In this document: piece by piece, positions 47,431 through 59,240 of the stretch
Position numbering within the stretch: the first letter of the stretch is position 1
Layout: every line of letters begins with the position of its first letter
Source of the DNA: Dermatemys mawii
Taxonomy: Eukaryota; Chordata; Testudines; Dermatemydidae
Reading direction: 5' to 3'
DNA length: 64,000 nt
Assembly (NCBI GenBank): GCA_007922305.1
Contig: ML677365.1
Location: 15,181,721-15,245,720 of the forward strand
Notes under the pieces: generated by a model
Told to the model about the DNA's origin: nothing
Seen by the model: the letters and a program-made list of their open reading frames with translations, nothing else
Databases searched by the model: none
Made by a program: the position numbers and the translations under genes

Positions 47431-48873
47431 AGTTCTCTTGAAGGTAGCTCCAGAGTAGCTTTAGCATAGGCTCAGTGAGACAATAGATGCAACTAAAAGA
47501 TCTTTGCTCCTAGCTGAAGTTTAATGGGTCAGTCATAACAGTGAGGGGACAGCAAGGTGTCCATATTCTTCTTAACGAACATGTTGTTAAATACCAATAA
47601 TTTGTCAGGTATCACTGAAGTTGTAGGAAGCAGCACAGAGCATGCTGAAATTCCCTGTGAACTAACAGTCTCAGATTCAGTTCTCTGAGAAAGCAGACCA
47701 AGTTGCAGAGGGCTTCTGGCCCACATTTGAGTTTTGGGAGACAAGACTACCAACAGTGCAGAGAGTTGTAATGTATGTGCCTGTGGGCCAATGGATATGA
47801 GGATGCTGGGCAGTGAGCCAGACCATGCCAAGGATAACCAGAGAGTGCAGGGCCATGAATGAGTCTGAATTGGAAGGCTTCTTTATGACCCTGGAGAGTG
47901 GTGACCCAAAGGAACAGCCTATTGGGTAACCAGACGTGATGAGAGAAGCGACTCGTCAACAGACTCCACCAAGTCTAGAGAGCTTTTACAGTGGATGGGG
48001 ACTGTATGTGCTTGTGTAATGTCCAAGTCCATTAAATTACTGGAGGCACTTGAATACATCAGTGCTTCCAGTGGACTTCAGTCGTGGTGGAGTGTTGAAG
48101 TTGGAAGGGAAATCAGGTTCTGGTTAGCTATTGCCAAAGTACCAGCAGACATATATTGATGTCGTATACTGGAGGGATGAGAAGAATAGCAATCCAACCC
48201 AGACCCCTCTGTTGGGGCTGGGACTTGGTGTTTCCCAGCTCGGACACAAGTCGGACCTTTGCAGGACAGCCTGATTGGGTGTATCTAGGCTCTGCACAGT
48301 ATAGGTATAAGCCCACCATTTAGTGTCCATTTTTCTCAGTATCCGAAAGACAGGACTGGGCTTGGTCAATTTGCATGGGCTCAATCTGGAGAGACAAAGC
48401 TGGTGACTGGAGAGCTGAGGCCAGAGCTAAGCTGTGCTCTTCAGACAGTTATCAATCCCTATTCATAGATCAATTAAATTGTCTAAGCTGGGTGGGGACG
48501 CCACTCATGCCAGCTCATTCTTGATTTTCTTTTTCCTGAGGCTAGACTGGAAGTGGTAATGCTGTCAGCCTCATTCCACTTGGTATCTTATCAGGCTCTG
48601 AAATTCCATGGCCATTTGGCAATCAATTGGCACCTCCCGTCACAATGCTTGGAGTTGTAGAAACATTGTGACTTTCCCGTCACAATGCTTGCAGTTCAGT
48701 CTGTGCTGTGAATGTGTGGTTTGGATCATCAGAAATTGGCACCATTGCTTGCATATGATTTTCAAACTAGCTCAAGGCAGGTTAGATTTCTCCAGGAGTA
48801 GGGAAGTCCAGGCCAGAGCCTCTCCTGTTACCACACTGATAAGTCGTACTCAGACTTAATTGGTGGGAAATGC

Positions 48874-49092
48874 TCATGGTGCCAACAGAAGCTGACACTG
48901 ACTCAGGAATCCATGGAATTTGCTGTAATCACCACTGTACTCACCTGGCAGTGGAATCTTTGGTTTGCAGAATGTTGAAGTAGGAGCTGCAGTTTGCACC
49001 TCTAGGGCCACATTCTGTGCCTGCGGAGTATATAGATTGTGTACAACACCCACTATCTCCAACAGGGAGGCGTTTGTCTTGGTGGGATCCAT
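48874..49092 (-). pseudogene. Sushi-like gag N-terminal part
   Basis: The frame from the Met at 49092 holds VGVVHNLYTPQAQN and then KPKIPLPGEYSGDYSKFHGF followed by LSQCQLL. The motif PLPxxxxGDxxxFxxFLSQCxL is the capsid start of Sushi-type gypsy elements, the group from which mammalian RTL/PEG10 genes derive. The frame stops soon after, and the remaining gag survives only as scattered pieces between 48000 and 48870. Confidence 0.7.
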
Positions 49093-49169
49093 GTCAGCAT
49101 GGAAGCAGGCCTTCCCTCTCTCCCCCCCATTCTCCCCTCGATGGTTCCTTTAGGCTGCTCAAATTGTTA

Positions 49170-49530
49170 GGGAGTGCGATGTGGGCAATCGTGCCTAACG
49201 GTGGGAGCAGAAGCCAGGTGCCAAGAAAAAGGAACTGATGGTCAGAACCAGTGTCAGAAGGCAGATGCCAGAGCCAAAGGTCAAGCCATAATCAGAACCA
49301 CAGATTGGAGCCAAAGGTCAGATCCAGGTTACCTGGAGTCATGGAAGGTAAGAGCGGGGCTGGAACCAAGTGCTGCCGCTGGGAAATACTTTCACCCTGC
49401 TGCTGGCCTTAAGAGCAAGTCTGTGGATCCCCTCAACCAATCCAGCTGTTATACCAATCAGGAGGTTCAATTCAGGCCCACCTGTGCTCATTAGACTGCC
49501 TGGGGTTAAGCTAGCAGAGAAGCAAGCTAG
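49170..49530 (-). mobile_element. Sushi-like element LTR-like block
   Basis: Non-coding block directly upstream of gag on the minus strand. It carries repeats of 'tggttctgac' and 'tttggctc' and a short promoter-like AT region. The inner end near 49170 reads tgttagggagtg on the plus strand, giving ...CA on the minus strand. A primer-binding site could not be matched to a tRNA. Confidence 0.5.
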
Positions 49531-51634
49531 CTGCAGGCCCTAACTAAAGAACATAAGCACCTGGTGAATCAGGGCCACATACAATTATTAAAAAGTTATA
49601 TTATTCTGTGTTTAAAGATTTTGTAATCAAGTTTATTCACATTATGCAAGTGGCTTTTTTATGAGGAAGGAACAATTAACACACAAAAAGTCACCACTTT
49701 CAAAAACTATACACATGAGATATAGTAAGATTACTCATCATGGATGATGTGTTTGTAGACAACACTTTTCATTTACTAACAAATCTCAAATTCTTTAACT
49801 GACAGCACACTCATTACCAGTAAAACATTCATTTTGGCAAGGTTTGTAACTTGGAAACTTCTTCTAATTTTTTGCTTCATACTCCAAGTATTTTAACTGT
49901 TGTTGTCAACCCAGTTTTGAATACTACAGGCAATAGTTAATGGAACTCATTTTAGGATGTATAACTGCCTGAAGCCTAATTTACCTTATCCTAACAAAAA
50001 TACAATATAAACATTGCGCTTTCAGGAACATATATTACCTGGTACTAGCATTTTTTAAAGGCAAAATAATGAGAATAAAAATTTTAAAAGTAATTAAGAG
50101 GATAAAAATGTTCTGTGCTGCAACTGCAGAGTTCTCAAAAGACTGAGTCCTGGCAACTATCATAATCCTTTTGAAATTGTTGAAATTAAGATTAAAGATC
50201 ACTTTGTTCCTGTATTCCCACAACTAGTTGGTATGGTAAAGAGATCAGATCCATAGTTTTATATGTAACATCTTTAACATTTGCACTCCTTTCTGTGCAT
50301 GTGATTAAATGTAACATTTTGAAATCCCAAAGTTCTGAGAAAAACATAAATCCTTGTCCACAGCTGCTGTTTGACTCTGGAAACATACGCATTTTCTTTT
50401 CAAGCATCTACCATCAAAAAATCCCAAAGGACCTGAACAGGAGAACACCTGCATCTCTTCATTTAGTTCCAATAACAGAGTCTAAACTTCAGAATTACAA
50501 AAATAGACGCTATGTTCAGCTGTAGTTACATTTGGCCCCTAATTCCTGTGAACAAAAATGCTAAGAGCATGAAATCATTCAGGCAAGCTCTGTCATCGAG
50601 AGGATAAGGTTTTTTGCACCAAAAGCCCAGTGGGAACATGATAGAAAACTGGCAACAATTATAGATAAAGTACATAGCGAAGTCCTCAGGGATAGGAGAG
50701 GAAATGTAACAAGATAGATGGGTATAATCTTTACGCATTTGTGCCCAAACCACAAATGTGAATTGTCTTTATTCAGTATAATATATAAGCATTCTTACTT
50801 GTCATGCCAAAAATATTTTAAAAGGTACTTCAAGCAGTTCACTGAGATTTTACTTTTTTTTAACAACATAAAGACATATAGCTAAATTTAAATTGAAAAA
50901 TTTACAAAACATCATTGTTCTAACTTTAAAAAAACTAACTTCTGCTAGAGTTTACAGTATTCTAGACCAGAGTGGTGAAATGGAAAAATAATTGCAAATG
51001 ATAACTTCATTTTAACCCTTGGGCGTTTTTTTTTTAAAAAAAAAAGCAAAACTGGATTTTAAGCCCACCCTTTCCTTTCCAACTGACCCTAACGAACAAA
51101 ATTAACCTTTGCATAGTAGGAAAAATATCAAATAACATTGTTATTAGTGTTGTAATTTATGACACTTTTGTAAATTTCAGTGCACTCTTTTTCATAGGAT
51201 TATTTTGGAAGCTGAGAAATATCCACACACTTATAAATACACAATTTCAGAGTAATTTATTTTCAGAGATTGGTGAAATTATGGCTATATTTCAAATACT
51301 TTTAAATAGAAGTGTCTCAAAATGCTTGAAAGGAAAGTCACTAAGTTAATGAGGCCCTACCAATTCCTGATTAAAATTTAAAATAGTTTAAAAATATTTA
51401 TTCTCCACCATTAGTAATTCCCTCATAAAGCTAGACAAAACTTTTATCATCAGTTTGGTCCTTGTCAGTCAGTTCTGTACAATGCCAAAACCTCCTGTCT
51501 ACACCATAGGGGCAAAATTAAGTTAATCGTTCTTTCCTCACTCATACTTGTAATAGAAGGAACTATAAGAACTTCATCTGCAAGACATTTTCTCTTCCAA
51601 GATATGGAAAATTGTCCTTCATTCTAATAAAGAA
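49531..51634. other. AT-rich intron, nothing recognised
   Basis: No supported exon or repeat. ORFs at 50035..50753 are AT-rich and lack in-phase splice sites. Confidence 0.4.
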
Positions 51635-54600
51635 CATAAGAAAGGCCATACTGGGTCAGACTAAAGGTCCATCTAGCCCAGTATCCTGTCTACCGACAGT
51701 GGCCAATGCCAGGTGCCCCGGAGCGAGTGAACCTAACAGGTAATGGTCAGGTGATCTCTCTCCTGCCATCCATCACTCCCCTCTGAGAAACAGAGGCTAG
51801 GGACACCATTCCTTACCCAGCCTAGCTAATACCCATTAATGGACTTAACCTCCATGAATTTATTCAGTTTTCTTTTAAACCCTGTTATAGTCCTAGCCTT
51901 CACAGCCTCCTCAGGCAAGGAGTTCCACAGATTGACTGTAAGCTGTGTGAAGAAGAACTTCCTTTTATTTGTTTTAAACCTGCTGCCCACTAATTTCAGT
52001 ATGTGGCCCCTAGTTCTTCTATTATGGGAATAAGTAAATAACTTTTCCTTATTCACTTCCTCCACACCACTCATCATTTTATATATCTATCTCTATCATA
52101 TCCCCCCTTAGTCTCCTCTTTTCCAAGCTAAAAAGTCCTAGCCTCTTTAATCTCTCCTCATATGGGACCTGTTCCAAACCCCTAATCATTTTAGTTGCCC
52201 TTCTCTGAACCTTTTCTAATGCCAGTATATCCTTTTTGAGATGAGGAGATCACATTTGTACACAGTATTCAAGAAGTGGCACACCATGGATTTGTATAAG
52301 GGCAATAAGACATTCTCCGTCTTATTCTCTATCCCTTTTTTAATGATTCCTAACATCCTGTTTGCTTTTTTGACTGCCGCTGCACACTGCATCGACATCT
52401 TCAGAGAACTATCCATGATGACTCCAAGATCTCTTTCCTGATTAGCTGTAGCTAAATTAGCCCCCATCATATTGCATGTATAGTTGGGGTTATTTTTTCC
52501 AATGTGCATTACTTTACATTTATCCACATTAAATTTAATTTGCCATTTTGTTGCCCAATCATTTAGTTTGGTGAGAACTTTTTGAAGTTCTTCACAGTCT
52601 GCTTAGGTCTTAACTATTTTGAGCAGTTTAGTATCATCTGCAAACTTGGCCACCTCCCTATTTACCCCTTCCTCCAAATCACTGATGAATAAGTTGAATA
52701 GGATTGACCCTTGGGGAACACTACGAGTTACCTCTCTCCATTCTGAAAATTTACCATTTATTCCTACCCTTTGTTCCCTGTCTTTTAACCAGTTCTCAAC
52801 CCATGAAAGGATCTTCCCTCTTATCTCACAACTTAATTTACGTAAGAGCCTTTGGTGAGAGACCTTGTCAAAGGCTTTCTGGAAATCTAAGTACACTATA
52901 TCCATTGGATCCCCCTTGTCCACATGTTTGTTGACCCCTTCAAAGAACTCTAATAGATTAGTAAGATATGATTTCCCTTTACAGAAACCATGTTGACTTT
53001 TGCCCAACAATTTATGTTCTTCTATGTGCCTGACAATTTTATTCTTTGCTATTGTTTCAACTAATTTGGCCGGTACAGACATTAGACTTACCGGTCTGTA
53101 ACTGATGGGATCACCGCTAGAGCCCTTTTTAAATATTGGTGTTACATGAGCTATCTTCCAGTCACTGGGTATAGAAGCCGATTTAAAGGACAGGTTACAA
53201 ACCCTAGTTAATAGTTCCGCAATTTCACATTTGAGTTCTTTCAGAACTCTTGAGTGAATGCCGTCTGGTCCCGGTAACTTGTTACAGTTAAGTTTATCAA
53301 TTAGTTCCAAAACCTCCTCTAGTGACACTTCAATCTGTGACAATTCCTCAGATTTGTCAGCTACAAAAGACGGCTCAGGTTTGGGAATCTTTCTAACATC
53401 CTCAGCTGTGAAGACCGAAGCAAAGAATTCATTTAGTTTCTCTACAATAACTTTATCATCTTTAAGTGCTCCTTTTGTATCTCTATCATCCAGGGGCCCT
53501 GCTGGCTGTTTAGCAGGCTTCCTGCTTCTGACGTATTTAAAAAACATTTTATTACTACCTTTTGAGATTTTGGCTAGCTGTTCTTCAAACTCCATTTTGG
53601 CTTTTCTTATTACATTTTTACACTTAATTTGACAGTGTTTATGCTCCTCTCTAGTTACCTCAGTAGGATTTGACTTCCACTTTTTAAAAGATGCCTTTTT
53701 ATCTCTCACTGCTTCTTTTACATAGTTTTTAAGCCACAGTGGCTCTTTTTTAGTTCTTTGACTTCGTTTTTTAATTTGGGGTATACATTTAAGTTGGGCT
53801 TCTATTATGGTGTCTTTGAAAAGTGTCCATGCAGCTTGCAGGGATTTCACTTTAGTCACTTTACCTATTAATTTCAGTTTAACTAACCCCCTCATTTCTG
53901 CCTAGTTCCCCCTTTCTGAAATTAAATGCCACAGTGTTGGGTTGCTGAGGTGTTGTTCCCACCACAGGAATGTTAAATGTTGTTATATTATGAGCACTAT
54001 TTCCAAGTGGTCCTATTATAGTTACCTCTTGGACCAGCTCCTGCGCTCCACTCAGGACTAAACTGAGAGTTGCCTCTCCCCTGTGGGTTCCTGCACCAGC
54101 TGCTCCAAGAAGCAGTCATTTAAAGTATCGAGGAATTTTGTCTCTGCATTTCGTCCTGAGGTGACATGTACCCAGTCAATATGGGGATAACTGAAATCCC
54201 CCACTATTATTGAGTTCTTTATTTTGATAGCCTCTCCAATCTCCCTTAGCATTTCATATTCACTATTACTGTCCTGATCAGGTGGTCGATAATAGATCCC
54301 TATTGTTGTATTCTTATTAGAGCATGGAATTACTATGCATAGAGATTCTATGGAACATGTGGATTCATTTAAGATTTTTACTTCATTTGATTCTACATTT
54401 TCTTTCACATATAGTGCCACCTCCCCACCTCCACGACCTGTTCTGTCCTTCCGATATATTTTATACCCCGGAATGATTGTGTCCCATTGATTGTCCTCAC
54501 TCCACCATGTTTCTGTGATGCCTATTATGTCAATATCCTCCTTTAACACGAGGCATTCTAGTTCACCCATCTTATTATTTAGACTTCTGGCATTTGTGTA

Positions 54601-54640
54601 TAAGCACTTTAAAAACTGGTCACTGTTTATTGGTGTGCCC
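51635..54640 (-). mobile_element. CR1-group LINE, nearly full ORF2, 5'-truncated
   Basis: Runs on the minus strand from the endonuclease part of ORF2 to a 3' end whose plus-strand text begins cataagaaaggccatactggg, then tcagactaaaggtccatcta, a hallmark of this CR1 subfamily. The 3' UTR is intact by length. The 5' boundary meets a perfect hairpin at 54640. Confidence 0.9.
51826..54570 (-). pseudogene. CR1 ORF2 (endonuclease plus reverse transcriptase), broken
   Basis: The first frame (54058..54570) is an APE-type endonuclease: DIIGITETWWSEDNQWDTII, GGGEVALYVKE, GDFSYPHIDWV. The second (52603..53895, 430 residues) is the [63 protein letters not shown], and [10 protein letters not shown] with an intact FADD. 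It ends at a TAA at 52603..52605, but the same frame continues as MDKCKVMHIGK (to 52216), so that stop is a point change. A shift separates the last piece (51826..52077), which ends in KFMEVKSINGY. Another shift lies between 53896 and 54058. Confidence 0.9.
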
Positions 54641-54710
54641 TTTTCTGATGTGTCATAATTAATCTTTTAATTATGACACATCAGAAAAGATTAATTATGA
54701 CACATCAGAA
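54640..54710. repeat. Perfect 23-bp hairpin plus an extra direct copy
   Basis: Arm 54640..54662 (cttttctgatgtgtcataat plus taa) is followed by the 4-base loop tctt and its exact complement at 54667..54689. A further copy of the second arm, ttaattatgacacatcagaa, lies at 54691..54710. The structure begins exactly at the 5' end of the CR1 element. Confidence 0.95.
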
Positions 54711-55221
54711 TCTCTCTTATGTCACTAGTTCTCATGTAGGCCACCAAGAAATTTATCTGTAATTAACCTATCTTTGGCCTTTCTAGTCATATTTCTTGCC
54801 TTGATTTCCAGAAGGGTAGCACAGCTTCCTTTTCTCTTTATCTGGACCATATATAGTCTGGTCCATGTTCTTCACTATCAAATTACCAGTAGAGAACAAT
54901 GGTTTCTATTTCTCCTCTGAGAGGAACTTTTCCATTCTTCTTCTAAATTGGTTGCATCATAATCTTTCAATACCCCTTCATTTCCCATATCTATCCCAAT
55001 GAAGTTTAAACCTATTATAGCTCTCAAACTATACAATTTAGCTTTCATGGTTTCTGTCAGTGGCTTCAGATGATGCTCACAGCACCATTTGTACACTCAT
55101 AAATGGAAACCAAATACTTTGTGCATATGTAGCTGTCATGGCCTTCATTCAAAAAAGGGAAAGGGAAAGTCTAGAAAATTTTCCATTTTCAGCATTCCAC
55201 ATTCTTTAGCACCATTCAATT

Positions 55222-55685
55222 TTATAGATTCATGGATTCCAAGGCCAGAATGGACCATTGTGATCATCTACTCTGACCTCTCGTATAACACAAGCCACAG
55301 AACTTCTTCAAAATATTTCCTAGAGCACATCTTTTAGAAAAACACCCAATCCTGATTTTAAAATTGCCAGTGATGGAGTATCCATCTCAATGCTTGGTAA
55401 AGTGTTCCAATGGTTAATTATGCTCATGGTTAAAATGTTGTCTTATTGCCACCTAAATTTGTATAGCTTCAACTTCAAGCAATTCAATTGTGTTATCCCT
55501 TTCTCTGCTAGATTGAATAGCCCATTATCAAATATTCATTCCTCATGCAAGTACTTATAAACTGTGATCAAGTCACCCCTTAATCTTCTCTTTGTTAAAC
55601 TAAACAGATTGAGCTTCTTGAGTCTATTGCTGTGAAGCATGATTTCTAGTCCTTCAGTCAGTCTTGTGGCTCTTCTATGAAACTC
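55222..55685 (-). mobile_element. CR1 3'-end fragment
   Basis: The plus strand reads agattcatggattccaaggc, then agaatggaccattgtgatca and ctctgacctctcgtataaca, the complement of a CR1 3' UTR. It runs on to gattgagcttcttgagtcta in the ORF2 tail. Strongly diverged and 5'-truncated. Confidence 0.85.
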
Positions 55686-57402
55686 TCCCATTTGCTAAGA
55701 AAAACTGGCTACTTGATTTATGGCATTTTAAACTCACACATTTATTAATTATTCTTGTTAATTCACCTACACAATACTTACTGTAACTCCTTATTAGGAC
55801 TTATTTTGCTGCTGCCTCACTTTAACTGGCCTCTTAGTGTTGATGTACAAAAATCTGGCCCTATATTTGTTTTTTGTTTTCAATTCTCTGAAACACGCTC
55901 TTTCAAAAACCAATTAAATTTGTTTTTAAAATCTCAAATATTAAATGGAACTACTTTCATGGTAATCTAAAATATATTTAAACACTCTAAATAATAATAA
56001 TTGTAATTTATATAGTGATGGTAGGTATATACAGTCCTTTAAAATGAGCCATATGAGCTAGTCAACATGGGATCCTTGGACAGAGAAACTTATGAAAACA
56101 AGACATAAAAGGTACAAAACAATACAAATGTCATGAACAAGTGCCATGAACAGTCAGTTTGGGCAGTGATTGAAGTGAGAAAACTGCTGAGGGATACGTA
56201 GATGTTCAGAAGCTTTTCAAAGGAAGGAAAAGAAGATGTTTGAAAGTTAATGGCTACAAGCAGTTGTTCACTGCAGTACCTGAACTACCTAATATAATCA
56301 TTATAAGAATCCTGCTATAAATATTTGAAACCTGACTGGGCAGAGCTATTACACAGACAATTTAGTGAAGACAAAAAATTAAAATAAAAACAAAAATACA
56401 CACTACATACAACACACATAGGACAAGATATTCAAAGGGATCATGTGCAGCCTCCATGTGTATTTTGTGCTCTCGGAAGTTGGTTATTTTTTTTGCAGTG
56501 CTTCATGCGCAGTTACTTTTATTGTACAATCAGTATATTTGTCAGCTTCCCATATTCCTTGTTTTGATCTTTAAAACAGTGTCAAAGGTGAGAACATTTT
56601 AAAAATAGGAAAATGTGATTACTCCATCAGCACATATTAACAGGGGGATATATGACCAAATACAGTACCTGAAACGGCTTTTATATAATTGTGTTTACCT
56701 AACTGGATTTCAAATTGTCCATTTAAACAGACCATCAGAGGCCAATGTTTTGTTTAAATACCACAGAATTCAAGAGAATGCCACATGAATGCTCATATCT
56801 ACACAAGCATTACCAAACCTTTCAAACCAGCAACTTCCTTCAACTCCTATACAAGCTATTCAGAAACTCTAAACTTGCTTACCATTTAAATCTATAGCAC
56901 TGTAGCAAGACAGATGAGACTAAATGTATGGTTTCCAAACGGTTTCCCAAGTTGTCACTTTTTACTGTGTGGATTAACAAATTTTTAATGGAAATTATTT
57001 ATGCTACAGATTTACATGAGTCATTTTGAATCCAATGTCAACTTAGGAACTAACTTGTTGCTTCTGTATATGAAACCCTAATTAGATAAGAAACTGGAAT
57101 AAAATTAACATCTACAACATGGATTTTGTCAAACTGGAAAAAAGTAGGCAGAAGACCGTATACAATTTTTTCAAAAAGCAAACAAAGTCTATTAGGCATG
57201 CACTATCTAAGAGAATATATATTACAATAGTGTGTTTTGTTTTTAAGTTTCAGAGTGAACTAGAGTGAAGTTATAATGTGTGCAGTATGTAAAACAGATA
57301 CTTTGGGCAATTGGCACATTTTATATCAAATCCCCCTTTCGAAAACTACATTGGAGATGAAAATGTAATGTGATACCAGCTTAACAAGAGTTTTGCACTT
57401 AC
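55686..57402. other. AT-rich VPS13B intron, nothing recognised
   Basis: Starts with the donor GTAAGT at 57397..57402 on the minus strand. No branch-point partner, exon or repeat was identified in this stretch. Confidence 0.5.
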
Positions 57403-57576
57403 CAGAATTATGGCAGTAGTCCATATACTGTGGACTCTGGATTGTAAAGGCTACCATATCTGGAGCTAAGAGAGATTCTGGCTTTCTACTTTCATTGAGC
57501 CATTTGCTGCTGTGTAGGTCTTTGGTGTCAGAAGGGCCTTGAATTAAAGGAATCAGCTTCTCTTTTCCACCACCAC
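57403..57576 (-). CDS. VPS13B: VPS13B internal coding exon (downstream of the pair)
   Basis: This minus-strand exon follows acceptor aacctttatttag and ends at donor TCTG|GTAAGT, a near-consensus site. It is 174 bp: two bases finishing a Gly codon, 57 codons, one base, so phase 1 to phase 1, compatible with the exon at 58446..58580. The peptide contains LIQGPSDTKDLHSSKWLNES, then RKPESLLAPD and QYMDYCHNS, which I recognise as VPS13B. The first residues are a run of four Gly encoded by repeated GGT, where the mammalian protein as I recall it has a non-repetitive stretch of the same length. The reading frame also extends upstream to an ATG at 57710..57712, giving an apparent 128-residue ORF with a hydrophobic start, but that extension is intron and has an in-frame TAA just before the ATG. 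No following exon was found further left. Confidence 0.85.
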
Positions 57577-58445
57577 CTAAATAAAGGTTAAACTCTTTAC
57601 ACCTTTTCTTACAACAAGGTAATTCAACACCAACTTTCACTAGCCTGAGTAGGGCAGCTATTAAATACACAAGTACAGAACAAAGCGACAAAATACAAAG
57701 AATGAGCAGCATTTATAAACTTGTTAGCAGTAAACAACTTCCTTATAAAGTTATTATGCAGAAGAATTTAAATTAAAATTTAATTTAAAATAATGTTCCC
57801 AGGTAAACCAATCAATTCTCACTAAATAATTTGTAAATTACTATCTCCTGACTAATAAAATAGTCACTTATCTCAACAATCACCTGGGAATTCCTAAATC
57901 ACATTTAATTATAATTACTATGTGAAAAAGCTCTAAATACTGACTATATAAGGTATTTGCACTGGTTGAAAATATTTACTGTGTACACCTCTCTTCACTA
58001 GGAGCAGTAAAGATTCATTACACCACAAAACCTCTGAAAAAACTCCATAACTGAAAATTTTACTTGTGTCTTATTTGAAAATGATGAGACAGATTTTAAA
58101 AAATCATAATATACATTCATAGTTATATCAAAAGTGAGGCAAAACACAAATGTACTGTATCATTTGAAAATCCAGTTTTCATATCAATTTTCTTCAATGT
58201 TGTTAGACCCTGGTTTTCTTAGTTCAAAATCTAACAGGTTTTATTTTTATTTATCATCAAAACTGAATTTACTATAGCCATGATGTATCACCCTGGCACA
58301 ATTAAAAAAAAATAGAATACAAAAAAACCCTCTCTGATTCATAGGAACAATGAGTAAATTCTTGTTTCAGTAACTCTCCTTGTAAAAAGCAAGGCCAATT
58401 CTCTTATACAGGCAATAAACTTTTACATGGTCCAGCTGCACATAC
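57577..58445 (-). other. VPS13B: VPS13B intron between the two recognised exons
   Basis: An 869-bp phase 1 intron with GT at 58445..58444 and AG at 57578..57577 on the minus strand. It is AT-rich and no repeat family was recognised in it. Its short length contrasts with the flanking introns, which extend to both window edges. Confidence 0.8.
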
Positions 58446-58580
58446 CTGGGGCTTTGGCACAAATTTTTATTGATCCCATGGTCCCAGAGGCACATTTGAC
58501 CAATGATGTGCTGCAGTACTTCAATTCAACATTCTGGACTGAGCCCTCAAGAGTTGGCAGCGGATTCTTAGATTTCACAC
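58446..58580 (-). CDS. VPS13B: VPS13B internal coding exon (upstream of the pair)
   Basis: VPS13B is a bridge-like lipid-transfer protein acting at Golgi-associated membrane contacts; its loss causes Cohen syndrome in humans. On the minus strand a pyrimidine-rich acceptor ending ttttattag precedes the exon, and CAG|GTATG forms the donor. The 135-bp exon is open in one frame only. It supplies the last two bases of a Gly codon, 44 full codons beginning VKSKNPLPTLEGS and ending CAKAP, then one base, so it is phase 1 at both ends. The peptide, including KYCSTSLVKCASGTMGS, matches what I recall of VPS13B in its N-terminal quarter, roughly residues 850 to 900 of about 4,000. It joins in frame to the next exon 869 bp downstream. 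Identity rests on memory of the protein, not on a search. A plus-strand ORF over the same bases is a shadow. Confidence 0.85.
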
Positions 58581-58832
58581 CTAATAAAAGAAAACTGCAA
58601 ATGTACTAGCCTGTTGAATTTAAATATTTTTATATTCCTTCACCCAGGTATTTAAACTTAATTATACTTTAATTATCCACGTTAGATGTTCTTATAGCAT
58701 TTTTGTTGCTATTCATAGCTGACTGTGAAATGAGAGAATATTGTTATATACATTTATACATATAATAATGCACAAAATATTTATTTGTTCTTATTTTTAT
58801 ACACATATGGCAACTTATAACTTTTAGAATAA

Positions 58833-58857
58833 ATATATATATATACACACACACACA
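58833..58857 (+). repeat. (TA)n(CA)n microsatellite
   Basis: About six ta units run into seven ca units. Confidence 0.9.
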
Positions 58858-59019
58858 AATCCACACAATTTTGTTTAATTTTATAATTGAGCCAAGACAC
58901 TTCAACTGCTATCGACATTTTTGTTATAATCCTTTAATTTGAGGATCTTAAATGACTAAAACTGTTTTCAGATAACACTTAGAAAACTGCATTTCATTCA
59001 GTAGCAAAATCAAAAACAT

Positions 59020-59240
59020 TAAATGCAGCTGAGTAGCACAGCAGGTTAGTGCACTTGCCATTTCACTACAGAAACCAGAGTTCAAACCTTGCCTTAGGTC
59101 ACGTTAAATAAATTTGGTGGTCTCGTCTTAGTCCCCATATGTGCACACAGAAAGCTAAGACAGTTGGGAACAAATCAGAGCTATTGGCACTCTCTTCTGA
59201 AGAGATCCCTAAAACTATAATAGCAGGGGATATTGCAGGT
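59020..59240 (+). repeat. tRNA-derived SINE
   Basis: A perfect A box, tagcacagcagg (59034..59045), fits TRGYNNARNNGG. The B box gttcaaacc lies at 59080..59088, 34 bases after the A box ends, as in a tRNA. The body aaatttggtggtctcgtctt and the following text are those of a turtle pol III SINE as I recall it. No tRNA cloverleaf closes, so this is not a functional tRNA gene. Confidence 0.7.

Larger units (their letters stand above)
46955..49530 (-). mobile_element. Ty3/gypsy Sushi-like relic, internally deleted
   Basis: Minus-strand order: LTR-like block (49170..49530), gag (48874..49092 and beyond), a degraded middle, then RT (47160..47430), joined at once to a second LTR-like piece (46955..47160). 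The two LTR-like parts share phrases such as ggtcagaacc, gccagatgcc and aggtcag. The later RT, RNase H and integrase parts that should lie before the second LTR are missing, so an internal deletion is likely. Confidence 0.65.

Noticed and set aside
57577..57712. Met-initiated extension with a hydrophobic start upstream of the 57403..57576 exon
   Set aside because: A better acceptor lies at 57577, an in-frame TAA precedes the ATG, and the exon phase fits the upstream VPS13B exon. The extension is intron.
58427..58609. Plus-strand ORF of 60 residues
   Set aside because: It is the antisense shadow of the VPS13B exon at 58446..58580.
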